From positions 1 through 64,000 of the forward strand of contig JAFQIY010000061.1 of assembly GCA_017415165.1 (NCBI GenBank): a DNA stretch of 64,000 nucleotides. Direction: 5' to 3'. Each line of letters opens with the position of its first letter. Position 1 is the stretch's first letter. This document shows positions 1 to 8,089 of the stretch, one piece after another. The notes under the pieces are model-generated. The model worked only from the letters and a program-made list of their open reading frames with translations. It had not been told where the DNA came from and did not search any database. This stretch comes from Oscillospiraceae bacterium. GTDB lineage: Bacteria > Bacillota > Clostridia > Oscillospirales > Ruminococcaceae. Position numbers and translations under genes: made by a program.

Positions 1-139
1 AATAATGAATAGTGAATAGTTAAGGTGTCCGCTTTGCGGACATTTTTAATGTTATTGCCGAAGGCAATTCCTTAATTATTCATTCTTCATTATTCAATAT
101 TCACTATTCATTGTCGAAAAAATCTTTTTCGACAAACTG
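1..139. repeat. Palindromic dispersed repeat, copy A (cut by window edge)
   Basis: This is an AT-rich arm built from AATGAATAGTGAATA-like units. It then holds the small hairpins GTCCGCTTTGCGGAC (about 29-43) and TTGCCGAAGGCAA, then the opposite arm, and ends in a GTCGAAAA/TTTTCGAC hairpin at 114-134. The reverse complement of 54416-54560 matches it with only a few mismatches. The left border may lie outside the window. It encodes nothing visible. Confidence 0.85.
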
Positions 140-166
140 ACGGACTCTGAATTAATCAGAGTCCGT
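140..166 (-). terminator. Terminator hairpin beyond the LRR gene
   Basis: An 11-bp perfect stem (ACGGACTCTGA pairing with TCAGAGTCCGT) around a 5-base loop lies 43 bases past the stop of the LRR gene. Repeat copy A abuts it directly on the left. The T-rich tract is on the plus-strand side (167-176), so it may also stop a plus-strand transcript entering from outside the window. Confidence 0.6.
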
Positions 167-208
167 AATTTTATTTAAAGTCAGGAGGAATATGCGGATT
201 GGTGCTGA

Positions 209-1555
209 TTAATAATTCCTTATGGAATAAGGGTCGCCGCCCAGTTCGCAAACCTCAATTTCGCATTTGGGGAGTGCTTTTTTTATTGCCTTGCAGAGTT
301 CATCGCTTATGCCTGTAAAATCAAGTGTAAGTGTTTCAAGCTGTTTCAGTGTTGCAAGCTTTGACATATTCTTTATGCCGTAATCCGCACCGTCAGAAAT
401 GGAAAGCTCTTTTATTTTCATACCCTCAATCCAAGAAATATGAAAATCTGAGTTGTTATTGTAAATTACCAGCGATTCAAGGTTTTCACATTCATTCAGA
501 CCTATCATACTGCTGAAGCTGCTCAGCATTATTGACACATTTTTCACACTTGTGTTGCCGTGCAGTCTGACGTCCCTGTTGCCGAAAACCATAAGTGTTT
601 CGAGGCTGTACAGACGCTCCATAAATGACATATCATACAAGCGTCCGTTATTTATATCCATAAGCGAAAGATATTTCAGTCCGCCGAGATTTTTGATAGA
701 GTCTGTGAAAGAGCTGTTTACATATGACAGAGAAAGCTCCTCCAGTAAAAGGCTTCCGATAAAGGACAAATCCTCGTCATTGCTGTCAATTGAAAGCTTG
801 CTTAAACGCCTGCTTTTTGTTTTGACTATGGAGTCGAGGAAGGCTGTATTACCTGAAATATCAAGCGATTCGAGATTATCAAGCTTTGAAAGGAAGGATA
901 CATCAGTTCTTTCAGAGCCAAGTCTCAGCTTCAGTTCACGAAGATTTTTGAAGTTCTTTATTATGGAAACATCTTCGCCGTCGACGTGTTCAAGAGTAAG
1001 CTTTTTAAGCTTTTTGAGTCCTTTGAGAGGGGTAATATCCTCCATTGCCGAGGCGTCTGCATCAAGATAAAGCTCTGTGAGATTTTTCAGATAGGAAACA
1101 GGCTTGATGCTTTTGCACGGATTTTTCGAATAGGTTTTTGTATAACGGAATTTTTTCAGTCCTGTAAGTTTTTTCAGGAAGGAAAGATTTTCCGAGCCGT
1201 CACACTGATGAAGTCCGAGCCAGACAAGGTCATCAAGCTTGCTCAGGTAAGAAAGATTTTTCACATCGCATTTTATAATTACAAGATTTTGCAGCTTAGG
1301 AAGTTTTTCCGCAACTGTTTTGATATCAATTGTATTATCGCCGACGTAATAATACTTCTTGAAGGACGTATCATACATAGTGTCAATAAATTCATATTCG
1401 TCTTTTTCGCCTGCAACGAAGCATATCTGCTTTGCGTTTACAGAAATCTTATTTCCGTAAAGGGTAACTTTTTCGCTTTTTGCCGCAAAGCAGTTCAGCG
1501 GCAGCATTGCAATTACCAACACAATTGAACATATCAGACATAATATTTTTCGCAT
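209..1555 (-). CDS. Secreted leucine-rich-repeat protein
   Basis: The product is a 448-residue exported protein. The start is the ATG at 1555, behind AAGGGG at the right distance; an upstream in-frame start lacks a ribosome site. Residues 1-24 are a signal peptide (lysine/arginine, hydrophobic core, LNCFA end). From about residue 85 to 430 there are irregular LxxLxxLxL repeats of the bacterial internalin-like kind. No wall-sorting signal, dockerin or transmembrane anchor follows, so it is probably released or loosely surface-bound. LRR domains usually bind proteins; the partner cannot be told. It is monocistronic, with a terminator hairpin downstream. Confidence is good for fold and export, low for role. 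Confidence 0.8.
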   Translation of the reverse strand: MRKILCLICSIVLVIAMLPLNCFAAKSEKVTLYGNKISVNAKQICFVAGEKDEYEFIDTMYDTSFKKYYYVGDNTIDIKTVAEKLPKLQNLVIIKCDVKNLSYLSKLDDLVWLGLHQCDGSENLSFLKKLTGLKKFRYTKTYSKNPCKSIKPVSYLKNLTELYLDADASAMEDITPLKGLKKLKKLTLEHVDGEDVSIIKNFKNLRELKLRLGSERTDVSFLSKLDNLESLDISGNTAFLDSIVKTKSRRLSKLSIDSNDEDLSFIGSLLLEELSLSYVNSSFTDSIKNLGGLKYLSLMDINNGRLYDMSFMERLYSLETLMVFGNRDVRLHGNTSVKNVSIMLSSFSSMIGLNECENLESLVIYNNNSDFHISWIEGMKIKELSISDGADYGIKNMSKLATLKQLETLTLDFTGISDELCKAIKKALPKCEIEVCELGGDPYSIRNY

Positions 1556-1620
1556 AATTATAACCCCTTTGCTTTTCACTTCAAACGACTTTCCAATGTT
1601 GTATTTATTCCTACAATATA

Positions 1621-1644
1621 AGGGCTTCGGAAATCCGAAGCCCT
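1621..1644 (-). terminator. Terminator of the cellobiose phosphorylase gene
   Basis: A 10-bp GC-rich stem, AGGGCTTCGG with CCGAAGCCCT, closes a 4-base loop. It is followed on the minus strand by TATATT and lies 11 bases past the stop codon. Confidence 0.8.
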
Positions 1645-1655
1645 TTGTTTTGTGT

Positions 1656-4130
1656 TTAGCCCATTACTGCAACAACTTCGTGAACGCCGCCGTCAAAGTT
1701 AGGAAGAACATTGCCTTCGATAGCCTTGCCGTCAACTGTGATAGACTTGATACCCTTGGAAACGTGGTCAGGGTTCTCAATCTTGATGTTGTATGTAGCA
1801 CCGCGGTAGTAACGGGAAACTGTGTAACCGTCCCAAGCCTTTGGAATGGATGGGTCAATCTTCAGACCGTCATAGTCAGGAATGATACCGAGGATGTACT
1901 GAGAAATTGCAACGAAGTTCCAGGAAGCTGTACCTGTGAGCCAGCTGTTCTTTGCTTCGCCGAAACGCTTAGCGTCCTTACCTGCAACCATCTGTGCGTA
2001 AACATATGGCTCAGTTCTGTGGAGCTTTTCGTCTTCCTGATAAGCAGGAGCAATTCTTGTATAGTAATCGAACGCAACATCACCCATACCTGCGTAAGCG
2101 GCAGCACACATAATCCAAGCGTTGTTGTGGCAGAAGATACCTGCGTTTTCCTTGTAACCGCCCGGGTATGTGGAAATCTCGCCGTATTCTACAACGTACT
2201 TTGTAAATGCAGGGTTGTTGAGAACAAGACCGTGCTTTGTACCGAGGTACTTGTCAATGCTTGCCATAGTCTTTTCTGTGAATTCCTTGCCGCCGATATC
2301 GGACATAATACAGAAGCCCTGTGGTTCGATGAAGATTTTACCTTCTTCATTTTCCTTGGAGCCAACCTTTCTTCCGTATGCGTCATAAGCACGGAGGAAC
2401 CATTCGCCGTCCCAGCCGTAGTCGATAATAGCCTGCTTCATCTTGTCGATTTCAGCCTGAGCCTTATCAGCTTCAGCGTTGTCGCCCATCTTACGGCAGA
2501 GTGCAACGTATTCTGGTCCGATGTATGTGAACATACCTGCAATCATTACAGACTCAGCTGTTTCTTCGTTAAGCGGAGCACCTGTTTCAGGGTGAACTTC
2601 CTTAGCGATATTGGAAGCTGTATTCTGGAAGCTTTCGCCCGGAACACGGGAGAAGCAGTTGAGGTTGAGACAGTCATTCCAGTCAGCGCGTCCGATAAGT
2701 GGGAGACCGTGAGGGCCCTTGTTGTCAACAACGTGATAGAAGCTTCTCTTGAGGTGGTCGAGGAGCGGCTGTGCAAGAGCAGGGTCGTTCTTGTAGTCAA
2801 CCATTTCCTTGAGGATATCGTAGTCGCCTGTTTCCTTGATGTAGGAAGCAGTGGAAAGGATCATCCACAGCGGGTCATCGTTGAAGTTTGTACCGGCAGC
2901 GTCGTTACCCTTCTTGGTAAGCGGCTGATACTGGTGGTAGTTACCGCCGTCCTCAAGCTGTGTAGCAGCAATATCGAGAATTCTTTCTCTTGCTCTTTCA
3001 GGAATCTGGTGAACGAAGCCGAGGATATCCTGATTGGAGTCACGGAAGCCCATACCGCGTCCAATACCGCTTTCGAAGTAAGAAGCGGAACGGGACATAT
3101 TAAATGTAACCATACACTGATACTGGTTCCAGATATTAACCTGTCTGTTGAGCTTTTCGTCTGGGCAAGTAAGAGTATACTTGTCGAGGAGAGCATCCCA
3201 GGTCTGCTTGAGTTCAGCAAAAGCAGCGTCAACCTTTTCAGCTGTATCGTACTTAGCCATCATCTCGTAAGCCTTGGACTTGTTCATAGAGCCGTCAGCG
3301 TTGAACTTTTCAGGATATGGGTTTTCAACGTAGCCGAGCATAAATACGAGAGTCTTTTCTTCGCCGGCTGCAAGAGTGATTTCCTTGTAGTGGGAAGCGA
3401 TTGGGGACCAGCCGTCAGCAACGGAGTTTTCAGGCTTGCCGTTGAATACTGTTACAGGGTCCTGGAAGTCGTGGTAGATATCGCCCATAAATGTTTCACG
3501 GTCAGTATCGAAGCCGTCAACTGTATCATTTACTGCATAGAAAGCAAAGTGGTTTCTTCTTTCCTTGTATTCAGTCTTGTGGTAGATAACAGCACCGTTC
3601 TTTTCGAGTTCAACTTCACCTGTGTTGAAGTTTCTCTGGAAGTTAGCGGAGTCGTCCTGAGCGTCCCAGAGACACCATTCGATGAAAGAGAAAAACTTGA
3701 AGGACTTTTCAGCGCCGCTTTCGTTCTTGAGAACAACCTTCTGGATTTCACCTGTGAAGTTCTGTGGTACGAAGAAAGTAACCTCAGCGGAAAGACCGTT
3801 CTTCTTACCGTTGATGATTGTGTAGCCCATACCGTGACGGCACTTGTACTCGTCAAGGTCAGTCTTTACAGGGGACCAGCCGGGGTTCCATACTGTACCG
3901 TTGTCGTTTATGTAGAAGTAACGTCCGCCTGCGTCAGCAGGAACGTTGTTGTAGCGGTAACGAGTGATACGAGCGAGACGAGCGTCCTTGTAGAAGTGGT
4001 AGCCGCCTGCTGTGTTGGAGATAAGTCCGAAGAAATCCTGTGTACCGAGGTAGTTGATCCAAGGGTAAGGAGTTTTCGGTGAGGTAATGACGTATTCCTT
4101 ATTAGCGTCATCATAGAAGCCGAATTTCAT
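1656..4130 (-). CDS. Cellobiose phosphorylase (GH94)
   Basis: This cytoplasmic enzyme splits cellobiose with phosphate into glucose-1-phosphate and glucose, saving one ATP per disaccharide. The 824-residue protein is full length and follows the clostridial cellobiose phosphorylases from its first residues ([15 protein letters not shown]) to the end. [10 protein letters not shown] carries Asp483 and Asp486; the first is where the family's general acid lies. Other landmarks are [22 protein letters not shown] and [18 protein letters not shown]. The start has AAAGGAAG eight bases upstream. There is a strong promoter with a palindromic operator in its spacer (4219-4247), so it is likely induced by a sugar through a LacI-type repressor. 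No sugar transporter or regulator lies beside it. Cellobiose rather than cellodextrin specificity is inferred from overall similarity. Confidence 0.95.
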   Translation of the reverse strand: MKFGFYDDANKEYVITSPKTPYPWINYLGTQDFFGLISNTAGGYHFYKDARLARITRYRYNNVPADAGGRYFYINDNGTVWNPGWSPVKTDLDEYKCRHGMGYTIINGKKNGLSAEVTFFVPQNFTGEIQKVVLKNESGAEKSFKFFSFIEWCLWDAQDDSANFQRNFNTGEVELEKNGAVIYHKTEYKERRNHFAFYAVNDTVDGFDTDRETFMGDIYHDFQDPVTVFNGKPENSVADGWSPIASHYKEITLAAGEEKTLVFMLGYVENPYPEKFNADGSMNKSKAYEMMAKYDTAEKVDAAFAELKQTWDALLDKYTLTCPDEKLNRQVNIWNQYQCMVTFNMSRSASYFESGIGRGMGFRDSNQDILGFVHQIPERARERILDIAATQLEDGGNYHQYQPLTKKGNDAAGTNFNDDPLWMILSTASYIKETGDYDILKEMVDYKNDPALAQPLLDHLKRSFYHVVDNKGPHGLPLIGRADWNDCLNLNCFSRVPGESFQNTASNIAKEVHPETGAPLNEETAESVMIAGMFTYIGPEYVALCRKMGDNAEADKAQAEIDKMKQAIIDYGWDGEWFLRAYDAYGRKVGSKENEEGKIFIEPQGFCIMSDIGGKEFTEKTMASIDKYLGTKHGLVLNNPAFTKYVVEYGEISTYPGGYKENAGIFCHNNAWIMCAAAYAGMGDVAFDYYTRIAPAYQEDEKLHRTEPYVYAQMVAGKDAKRFGEAKNSWLTGTASWNFVAISQYILGIIPDYDGLKIDPSIPKAWDGYTVSRYYRGATYNIKIENPDHVSKGIKSITVDGKAIEGNVLPNFDGGVHEVVAVMG

Positions 4131-4218
4131 ATGAAATCTTCCTTTCTGTTATCTGCCTTAGCAGAATTTCTCATTATTGCGCAACAATATAGCTTTAACA
4201 GCTACACTATTCAAAGAC

Positions 4219-4247
4219 ATTATACCATATTAAACGTTTAATATCAA
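4219..4247 (-). promoter_or_regulatory. Promoter and 18-bp palindromic operator for cellobiose phosphorylase
   Basis: On the minus strand, TTGATA and TATAAT are separated by 17 bases. The perfect palindrome ATATTAAACGTTTAATAT (4227-4244) overlaps the -35 and fills most of the spacer. The central AAACGTTT is typical of LacI/GalR-family operators, so a bound repressor would block polymerase outright. The leader is about 80 nt. Confidence 0.75.
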
Positions 4248-4331
4248 GAGCGGATTTGTATTTTCCGACAATTTTTATGACGAAAAAATTTCGTTATTTT
4301 TGTGCATTTCAATGCAGAGAAATCTGATATG

Positions 4332-5588
4332 TCAGACCTTGGTATGGGTCTGAAGTGCGGAAGCAAGGTAAAGCGACCCTGCTACAACAACCATACCCTC
4401 TGTTCCTGCAATTGTTACAGCGCGTGAAACAGCATTTTGAAGATTTGAAACCTCTCCGTCACGGAACATTTCCGCGAGTCTCGGAGCAAATACTGTTTTG
4501 GGTGCAAATCCGTCGAGACAGACTGCCTTGTCGATATATCGGCTTATGTAGCCGATTGCAGTCTGCCAGTCCTTGTCCTCCATCATTCCGCAGACAAGCA
4601 CCTTTGGTTCTTTGGGTACGCTTCTGATAAAGTCTGCAAGCGCTCTCATTCCGTCGGGGTTGTGCGCACCGTCAATCATTACAAACGGCTTGTCGTCACG
4701 GATAATCTGACAGCGGCTTGGCACTTGTGCACCCTTTACGCCCTCGTATATGTGGACGTAGGAAATCCTGCTGAAACCGTTTCGTTTCAGTATGTCCAGC
4801 GTTTCTATTGCGGTAAGTGCATTGTCAATCTGATGTCTGCCGACCATTGACGTAAGATAGGTAAAGCCCTTATAGGTGAATTTGTTGCCTGTGTAATCAC
4901 ACTTCTCAATTTTCAGCCTGTCCATATTCGGAGAAACGAACAGGGAGTTGAACTGCATAGCTGTTCTGTAAACAAGTGCGTGCACCTCACGCTTCTGTGA
5001 CGGTGCAAGGACAACGGGACAGTCCTCCTTGATGATGCCCGCTTTCTGACGTGCAATTTTATCAATCGTGTCACCGAGAATTGCCGTGTGGTCAAGAGAA
5101 ATCGACGTGATGACCGATGCACAGCTTTTTTCGATGATGTTAGTGCAGTCGAGAAGTCCGCCCATTCCTGCTTCAAGCACAACCACATCGCATTTTTTTG
5201 CCGCAAAGTAAATGAACGCAATTGCCGTTGTGATTTCAAACTGAGAACATTCCGTGCACATTCCGTCAATGATAGGCTTAATCTGAGTGACGATTTCAGC
5301 CAGCTCCATATCGGAAATATTCACCCCGTCAATGCGTATACGGTCGTTGTAAACGTAGATATAAGGTGATGTGAATTCACCCGTCCTGTAGCCAGCCTTA
5401 GTAAGCGTCCCCGCAATCATTCGGACGGTTGAGCCTTTTCCGTTTGTACCTGCAACGTGCACGAATTTCAGATTTTCCTGAGGATTTCCCAGTGCACGCA
5501 TTATTCTTGCAAACCTGAGCAGGTTGTTCACAGGCTTGCCCAGCTTTGAAAAGCTGTTCAGATAGTTCATTGCTTCGTAAATATCCAT
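4332..5588 (-). CDS. folC: Folylpolyglutamate synthase / dihydrofolate synthase
   Basis: This enzyme ligates glutamate to dihydropteroate and/or folates, using ATP, in the cytoplasm. The length of 418 residues is usual. The Mur-ligase-type P-loop GTNGKGST is at residues 47-54, followed by the TSPYIYVYNDRIRIDG region, a metal-binding LEAGMGG, an SISLDHTAILGDT segment and the C-terminal MIDGAHNPDGM motif. It starts 4 bases after the GNAT gene and must be translated from the same mRNA. Other folate genes are absent, so this is an isolated member. Dual activity cannot be told from sequence alone. Confidence 0.93.
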   Translation of the reverse strand: MDIYEAMNYLNSFSKLGKPVNNLLRFARIMRALGNPQENLKFVHVAGTNGKGSTVRMIAGTLTKAGYRTGEFTSPYIYVYNDRIRIDGVNISDMELAEIVTQIKPIIDGMCTECSQFEITTAIAFIYFAAKKCDVVVLEAGMGGLLDCTNIIEKSCASVITSISLDHTAILGDTIDKIARQKAGIIKEDCPVVLAPSQKREVHALVYRTAMQFNSLFVSPNMDRLKIEKCDYTGNKFTYKGFTYLTSMVGRHQIDNALTAIETLDILKRNGFSRISYVHIYEGVKGAQVPSRCQIIRDDKPFVMIDGAHNPDGMRALADFIRSVPKEPKVLVCGMMEDKDWQTAIGYISRYIDKAVCLDGFAPKTVFAPRLAEMFRDGEVSNLQNAVSRAVTIAGTEGMVVVAGSLYLASALQTHTKV

Positions 5589-5592
5589 TTTC

Positions 5593-6078
5593 TTATTCCA
5601 ATCCGTTAAGTTTATATATCATCGGCGTGTAATGGCTTTCCTTGTCCTTGAAGCCGATTTTCTTGTACAAAGGTGCACCGTCAGCAGTTGCCTGCAATTC
5701 CACAAAATCAGCACCAAGCTGTTTCGCCTTTTCAAGCGCCATTTTCACCAGCTTTCCTGCAATTCCTCTTTTACGGTATTCAGGAAGTGTTACAACGCTG
5801 AGCAAAGTCCCTGACCTGCCTGAGGGAGTAGTCACAAACGCAGGCTTATCCATTATGTAAAGCAGTACCATAGAAACAGCCTTGTCCCCGTCAAAGCAAA
5901 GGAAACCGAATATGTCCTTATCAAGATGTGCAGGAAAATATTCTTCAAGCTGTGTACGGAGTGCTGTTTCGGTTTCTGCATCAATTTCACCGTAGTCAGC
6001 ATTGACATAGGCAAATCTCAGCTTCACAAGATTGTCAATGTCCTTTGTTTCAGCCTGACGGAAAATCAGTTCATTCAT
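5593..6078 (-). CDS. GNAT-family N-acetyltransferase
   Basis: The 161-residue protein is a single GNAT domain. The acetyl-CoA-binding signature is LLSVVTLPEYRKRGIAGKLVKMAL (motif A with a R-K-R-G-I-A-G-K loop), followed by the motif B region ADFVELQATADGAPLYKKIGF. The substrate is unknown. The start follows AAAGGGTG. It is the first gene of a two-gene unit with folC. Its own promoter lies at 6129-6157, and a 9-bp hairpin sits in the leader. Confidence 0.85.
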   Translation of the reverse strand: MNELIFRQAETKDIDNLVKLRFAYVNADYGEIDAETETALRTQLEEYFPAHLDKDIFGFLCFDGDKAVSMVLLYIMDKPAFVTTPSGRSGTLLSVVTLPEYRKRGIAGKLVKMALEKAKQLGADFVELQATADGAPLYKKIGFKDKESHYTPMIYKLNGLE

Positions 6079-6098
6079 TTTGATTGCACCCTTTCATA

Positions 6099-6120
6099 TA
6101 TTTACTGTCAGCAGTAAATA
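6099..6120 (-). promoter_or_regulatory. Leader hairpin of the GNAT-folC mRNA
   Basis: A 9-bp stem, TATTTACTG with CAGTAAATA around a 4-base loop, lies almost at the predicted transcript 5' end. It could be a 5' stabilising stem or an operator palindrome. Nothing distinguishes the two. Confidence 0.4.
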
Positions 6121-6128
6121 ACAGATAT

Positions 6129-6157
6129 ATTATATCATACGCAGACAAATTCTTCAA
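6129..6157 (-). promoter_or_regulatory. Promoter for GNAT-folC
   Basis: Minus strand TTGAAG, 17 bases, TATAAT. Confidence 0.65.
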
Positions 6158-6229
6158 TAGAATAGTTATTTAATAACAGCTGTTGACGTATATATCAAAA
6201 AACATTTGTATAAATTGTCAAATTTTTCA

Positions 6230-6258
6230 TTGAAAAAGCAAATAAAATGTGTTATAAT
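6230..6258 (+). promoter_or_regulatory. Promoter for the CheW-CZB gene
   Basis: TTGAAA, 17 bases, TATAAT, with a TG two bases before the -10. The leader is about 28 nt, ending in a full AGGAGG. Confidence 0.75.
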
Positions 6259-6292
6259 GATAGAGGATAATTATTATATCAGGAGGATTATT

Positions 6293-7144
6293 ATGGCTGA
6301 TTTATATAATAACGAAAATATCAACGCTGCAGAGGATTTGCCCTGGCTTATCTTTACTCTCGATGATAAGGCTTATGCCGTAAACAGTAAGTATGTCAAC
6401 GGAATTGAAATGAAGCCTAAGGCTATCACTCCTATTCCTGAGGCACCTGATACATATTGCGGTGTTGTTCAGCGCAGAGGCGAGGTTTATCCGCTTCTTG
6501 ATATGAGAAAGGTGTTCCATTTCAATACTCTTGACCAGGAAGCATCTGCATTTCGTGAAATGATGGAGCAGCGTAAGGCTGACCACCTCAGATGGGTGGA
6601 AACTCTTGAACGCTGTGCTGAAACAGGTGAAGCGTTTACTCTTGCTACAGATTGTCATAAGTGTGCGCTTGGTCTTTGGTATGATGAATTTACCAAAAAT
6701 CATCCGTCTGCAGCTGTGCTGCTGAAAAAAATCGAAGAGCCTCACAGAAAGCTTCACGACGCTGCACACGATGTCCTTGAAGCTGCTGACAAGGGCGACA
6801 AGGAAACTGTTGCAAAGCTGATAAAGAGGGTTCGCACAGATTATATGCCAAAGGTTCTTGCGGCAATTGATGATGCTGAAAATGCGTATAAAACCACATT
6901 CAAGGAAACTGTCGTGGTGCTTACAGAGGGTGAGCAGATGCTTGGTCTGCTGGTTGATAAGGTGCTTGCAGTTGATAAGATTTCCTTTATCAACGGCGGC
7001 GGTACTATGAATTTGCTGATGCAGTCAAAGTATTTCTGCAATGTTGCGAGATGTGCAAGATTTGATATGGAAATTCTGGTTGTTGATGAACGTGAACTGC
7101 TTACGCTTTCCGATGTTGACACAACAGGTGTTGAACTTCCGTAA
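6293..7144 (+). CDS. CheW-like protein with an inserted CZB zinc-sensing domain
   Basis: The 283-residue protein starts at the ATG behind AGGAGG; in-frame sequence further upstream overlaps the promoter. Residues 15-80 look like the first half of a CheW domain (LIFTLDDKAYAVNSKYV, then IPEAPDTYCGVVQRRGEVYPLLD). Residues 203-272 look like the second half (VLTEGEQMLGLLVDKV, ILVVDERELL). Between them, residues 93-200 form a CZB domain with its zinc ligands in register: His98, Cys124 in CALGLW, and His151 and His155 in HRKLH. CZB domains bind zinc and, in chemoreceptors and cyclases, respond to zinc or hypochlorite; CheW couples receptors to CheA. The gene is monocistronic and no che or motility gene is nearby. 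The sensory role is inferred. Confidence 0.85.
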   Translation: MADLYNNENINAAEDLPWLIFTLDDKAYAVNSKYVNGIEMKPKAITPIPEAPDTYCGVVQRRGEVYPLLDMRKVFHFNTLDQEASAFREMMEQRKADHLRWVETLERCAETGEAFTLATDCHKCALGLWYDEFTKNHPSAAVLLKKIEEPHRKLHDAAHDVLEAADKGDKETVAKLIKRVRTDYMPKVLAAIDDAENAYKTTFKETVVVLTEGEQMLGLLVDKVLAVDKISFINGGGTMNLLMQSKYFCNVARCARFDMEILVVDERELLTLSDVDTTGVELP

Positions 7145-7151
7145 AGACAAA

Positions 7152-7175
7152 AAGCTTGGGAAAATTCCCAAGCTT
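7152..7175. terminator. Bidirectional terminator
   Basis: AAGCTTGGG pairs with CCCAAGCTT, with A-tracts on the left and T-tracts on the right. It ends the CheW-CZB gene, and on the other strand the 57-residue small gene. Confidence 0.85.
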
Positions 7176-7178
7176 TTT

Positions 7179-7352
7179 TCAGTTGAATTCGTGCATTGTA
7201 CTCTCGGCAATTCGGTGCAGCTCATCCTCGGTACGGATTTTGCTGCTGTTTTTCAGCACTGCTCCCTGAACATAATCGGGAAGTGATGCAAAATAAATTT
7301 TAGCTGTTTCGCAGCTGTTTAACAAGCCGTCGAGATTTTCATATTTTCTCAT
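7179..7352 (-). CDS. Small protein of 57 residues, unknown
   Basis: An uninterrupted 58-codon frame begins at the ATG at 7352, six bases behind GGAAGTAGGG, and ends four bases before a strong terminator. The protein starts MRKYENLDGLLNSCETAKIY and ends in a charged helix-like stretch (KIRTEDELHRIAESTMHEFN). There is no signal peptide or membrane segment. It resembles short helical proteins found singly in Clostridia. I do not recognise a family. It lies 53 bases after the methyltransferase gene on the same strand, and its ribosome site is inside a hairpin (7353-7384). Reality as a gene is supported by the Shine-Dalgarno site, codon use and terminator placement. Confidence 0.7.
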   Translation of the reverse strand: MRKYENLDGLLNSCETAKIYFASLPDYVQGAVLKNSSKIRTEDELHRIAESTMHEFN

Positions 7353-7384
7353 AAACCCTACTTCCTTTCACGGAAATAGGGTTT
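7353..7384 (-). promoter_or_regulatory. Hairpin covering the small gene's ribosome site
   Basis: On the minus strand AAACCCTA-TTCC pairs with GGAA-TAGGGTTT (12 pairs, one mismatch, 6-base loop). The stem ends at the base before the ATG and sequesters the GGAAG ribosome site. No T-run follows, so it is unlikely to be a terminator of the upstream gene. Confidence 0.55.
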
Positions 7385-7405
7385 GCGTTTTTATTCGGAA
7401 TATAC

Positions 7406-8077
7406 TTACCAGATAAACGGAATAAGTCTGTATTTTACTTTTTTCTTGTATTCGGTGTAACCGTCAAGTCCTTTTTCAAGAACTTCCTCCTCGTTTCTGA
7501 TACGCTTCACAAGCAGGAAAGGCTGTGCAAGGAAAATCACAAAACCAATACCTGAACCAAGCACCAGCGGAAAGGAAAGAAACAGCAGAGTTGCTGCAAA
7601 ATACATAGGATGACGCACAATGCCGTAAAGTCCTGTGTCGATAACCTTTTGATTTTCCTGTATTTCAACTGTTCGTGAGAGGTATGTATTTTCACGCATA
7701 ACCTCTGCATAAAGTCCGTATGATACAAGCAGAAGCACTGCCCCGATAATCACTACCCAAAGCGGAAGATGTGTAATGCGAAAACGATAGTCAAGGGCTG
7801 AAACGACAAATCCCACGATGAAAAGAATAAGCGAAAGGGATATGACTTTTTTCTGTTCGGATTCGTCCTCCTTGCTTTTCAGACGCTTTTCCAGCAGTTC
7901 GGGATTTTTTACCATCAGCCAAACTCCAAGCAGAAACATCGGTACGAACAACAGCAGAATAAACAGCCAGCCGTTAGGATAGTCAATTGTGCCTGCAGGG
8001 AGAAAAAGCATAAGTCCCACAAGAATAAGACCTGCCGCAAATTTTCCGATTGCATTGAACAGAAGCTTTGTGTTCAT
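7406..8077 (-). CDS. Isoprenylcysteine carboxyl methyltransferase-family membrane protein
   Basis: The 223-residue integral membrane protein has about five hydrophobic segments (residues 10-30, 33-55, 80-98, 105-125, 160-182). The C-terminal family signature is present: GIVRHPMYFAATLLFLSFPL, then a cytosolic RIRNEEEVLEKGLDGYTEY and a KVKYRLIPFIW end. The family uses S-adenosylmethionine to methylate prenylcysteines in eukaryotes and phospholipids or small molecules in bacteria; the bacterial substrate is not predictable. AAGGAG precedes the start. It begins 12 bases after the stop of the patatin gene, so both probably share an mRNA, and a link to lipid metabolism is plausible. Confidence 0.85.
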   Translation of the reverse strand: MNTKLLFNAIGKFAAGLILVGLMLFLPAGTIDYPNGWLFILLLFVPMFLLGVWLMVKNPELLEKRLKSKEDESEQKKVISLSLILFIVGFVVSALDYRFRITHLPLWVVIIGAVLLLVSYGLYAEVMRENTYLSRTVEIQENQKVIDTGLYGIVRHPMYFAATLLFLSFPLVLGSGIGFVIFLAQPFLLVKRIRNEEEVLEKGLDGYTEYKKKVKYRLIPFIW

Positions 8078-8089
8078 TTCAAACTCTCC

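Noticed and set aside
1..139. Copy A as a CRISPR or tRNA-like structure
   Set aside because: The palindromic arms are not regularly spaced repeats, and no cloverleaf with anticodon or CCA end can be drawn.
1569..4082. Open frame of 837 codons on the plus strand opposite cellobiose phosphorylase
   Set aside because: It mirrors the codon pattern of the real gene, has no ribosome site, and its product is an implausible Cys/Val-rich chain.
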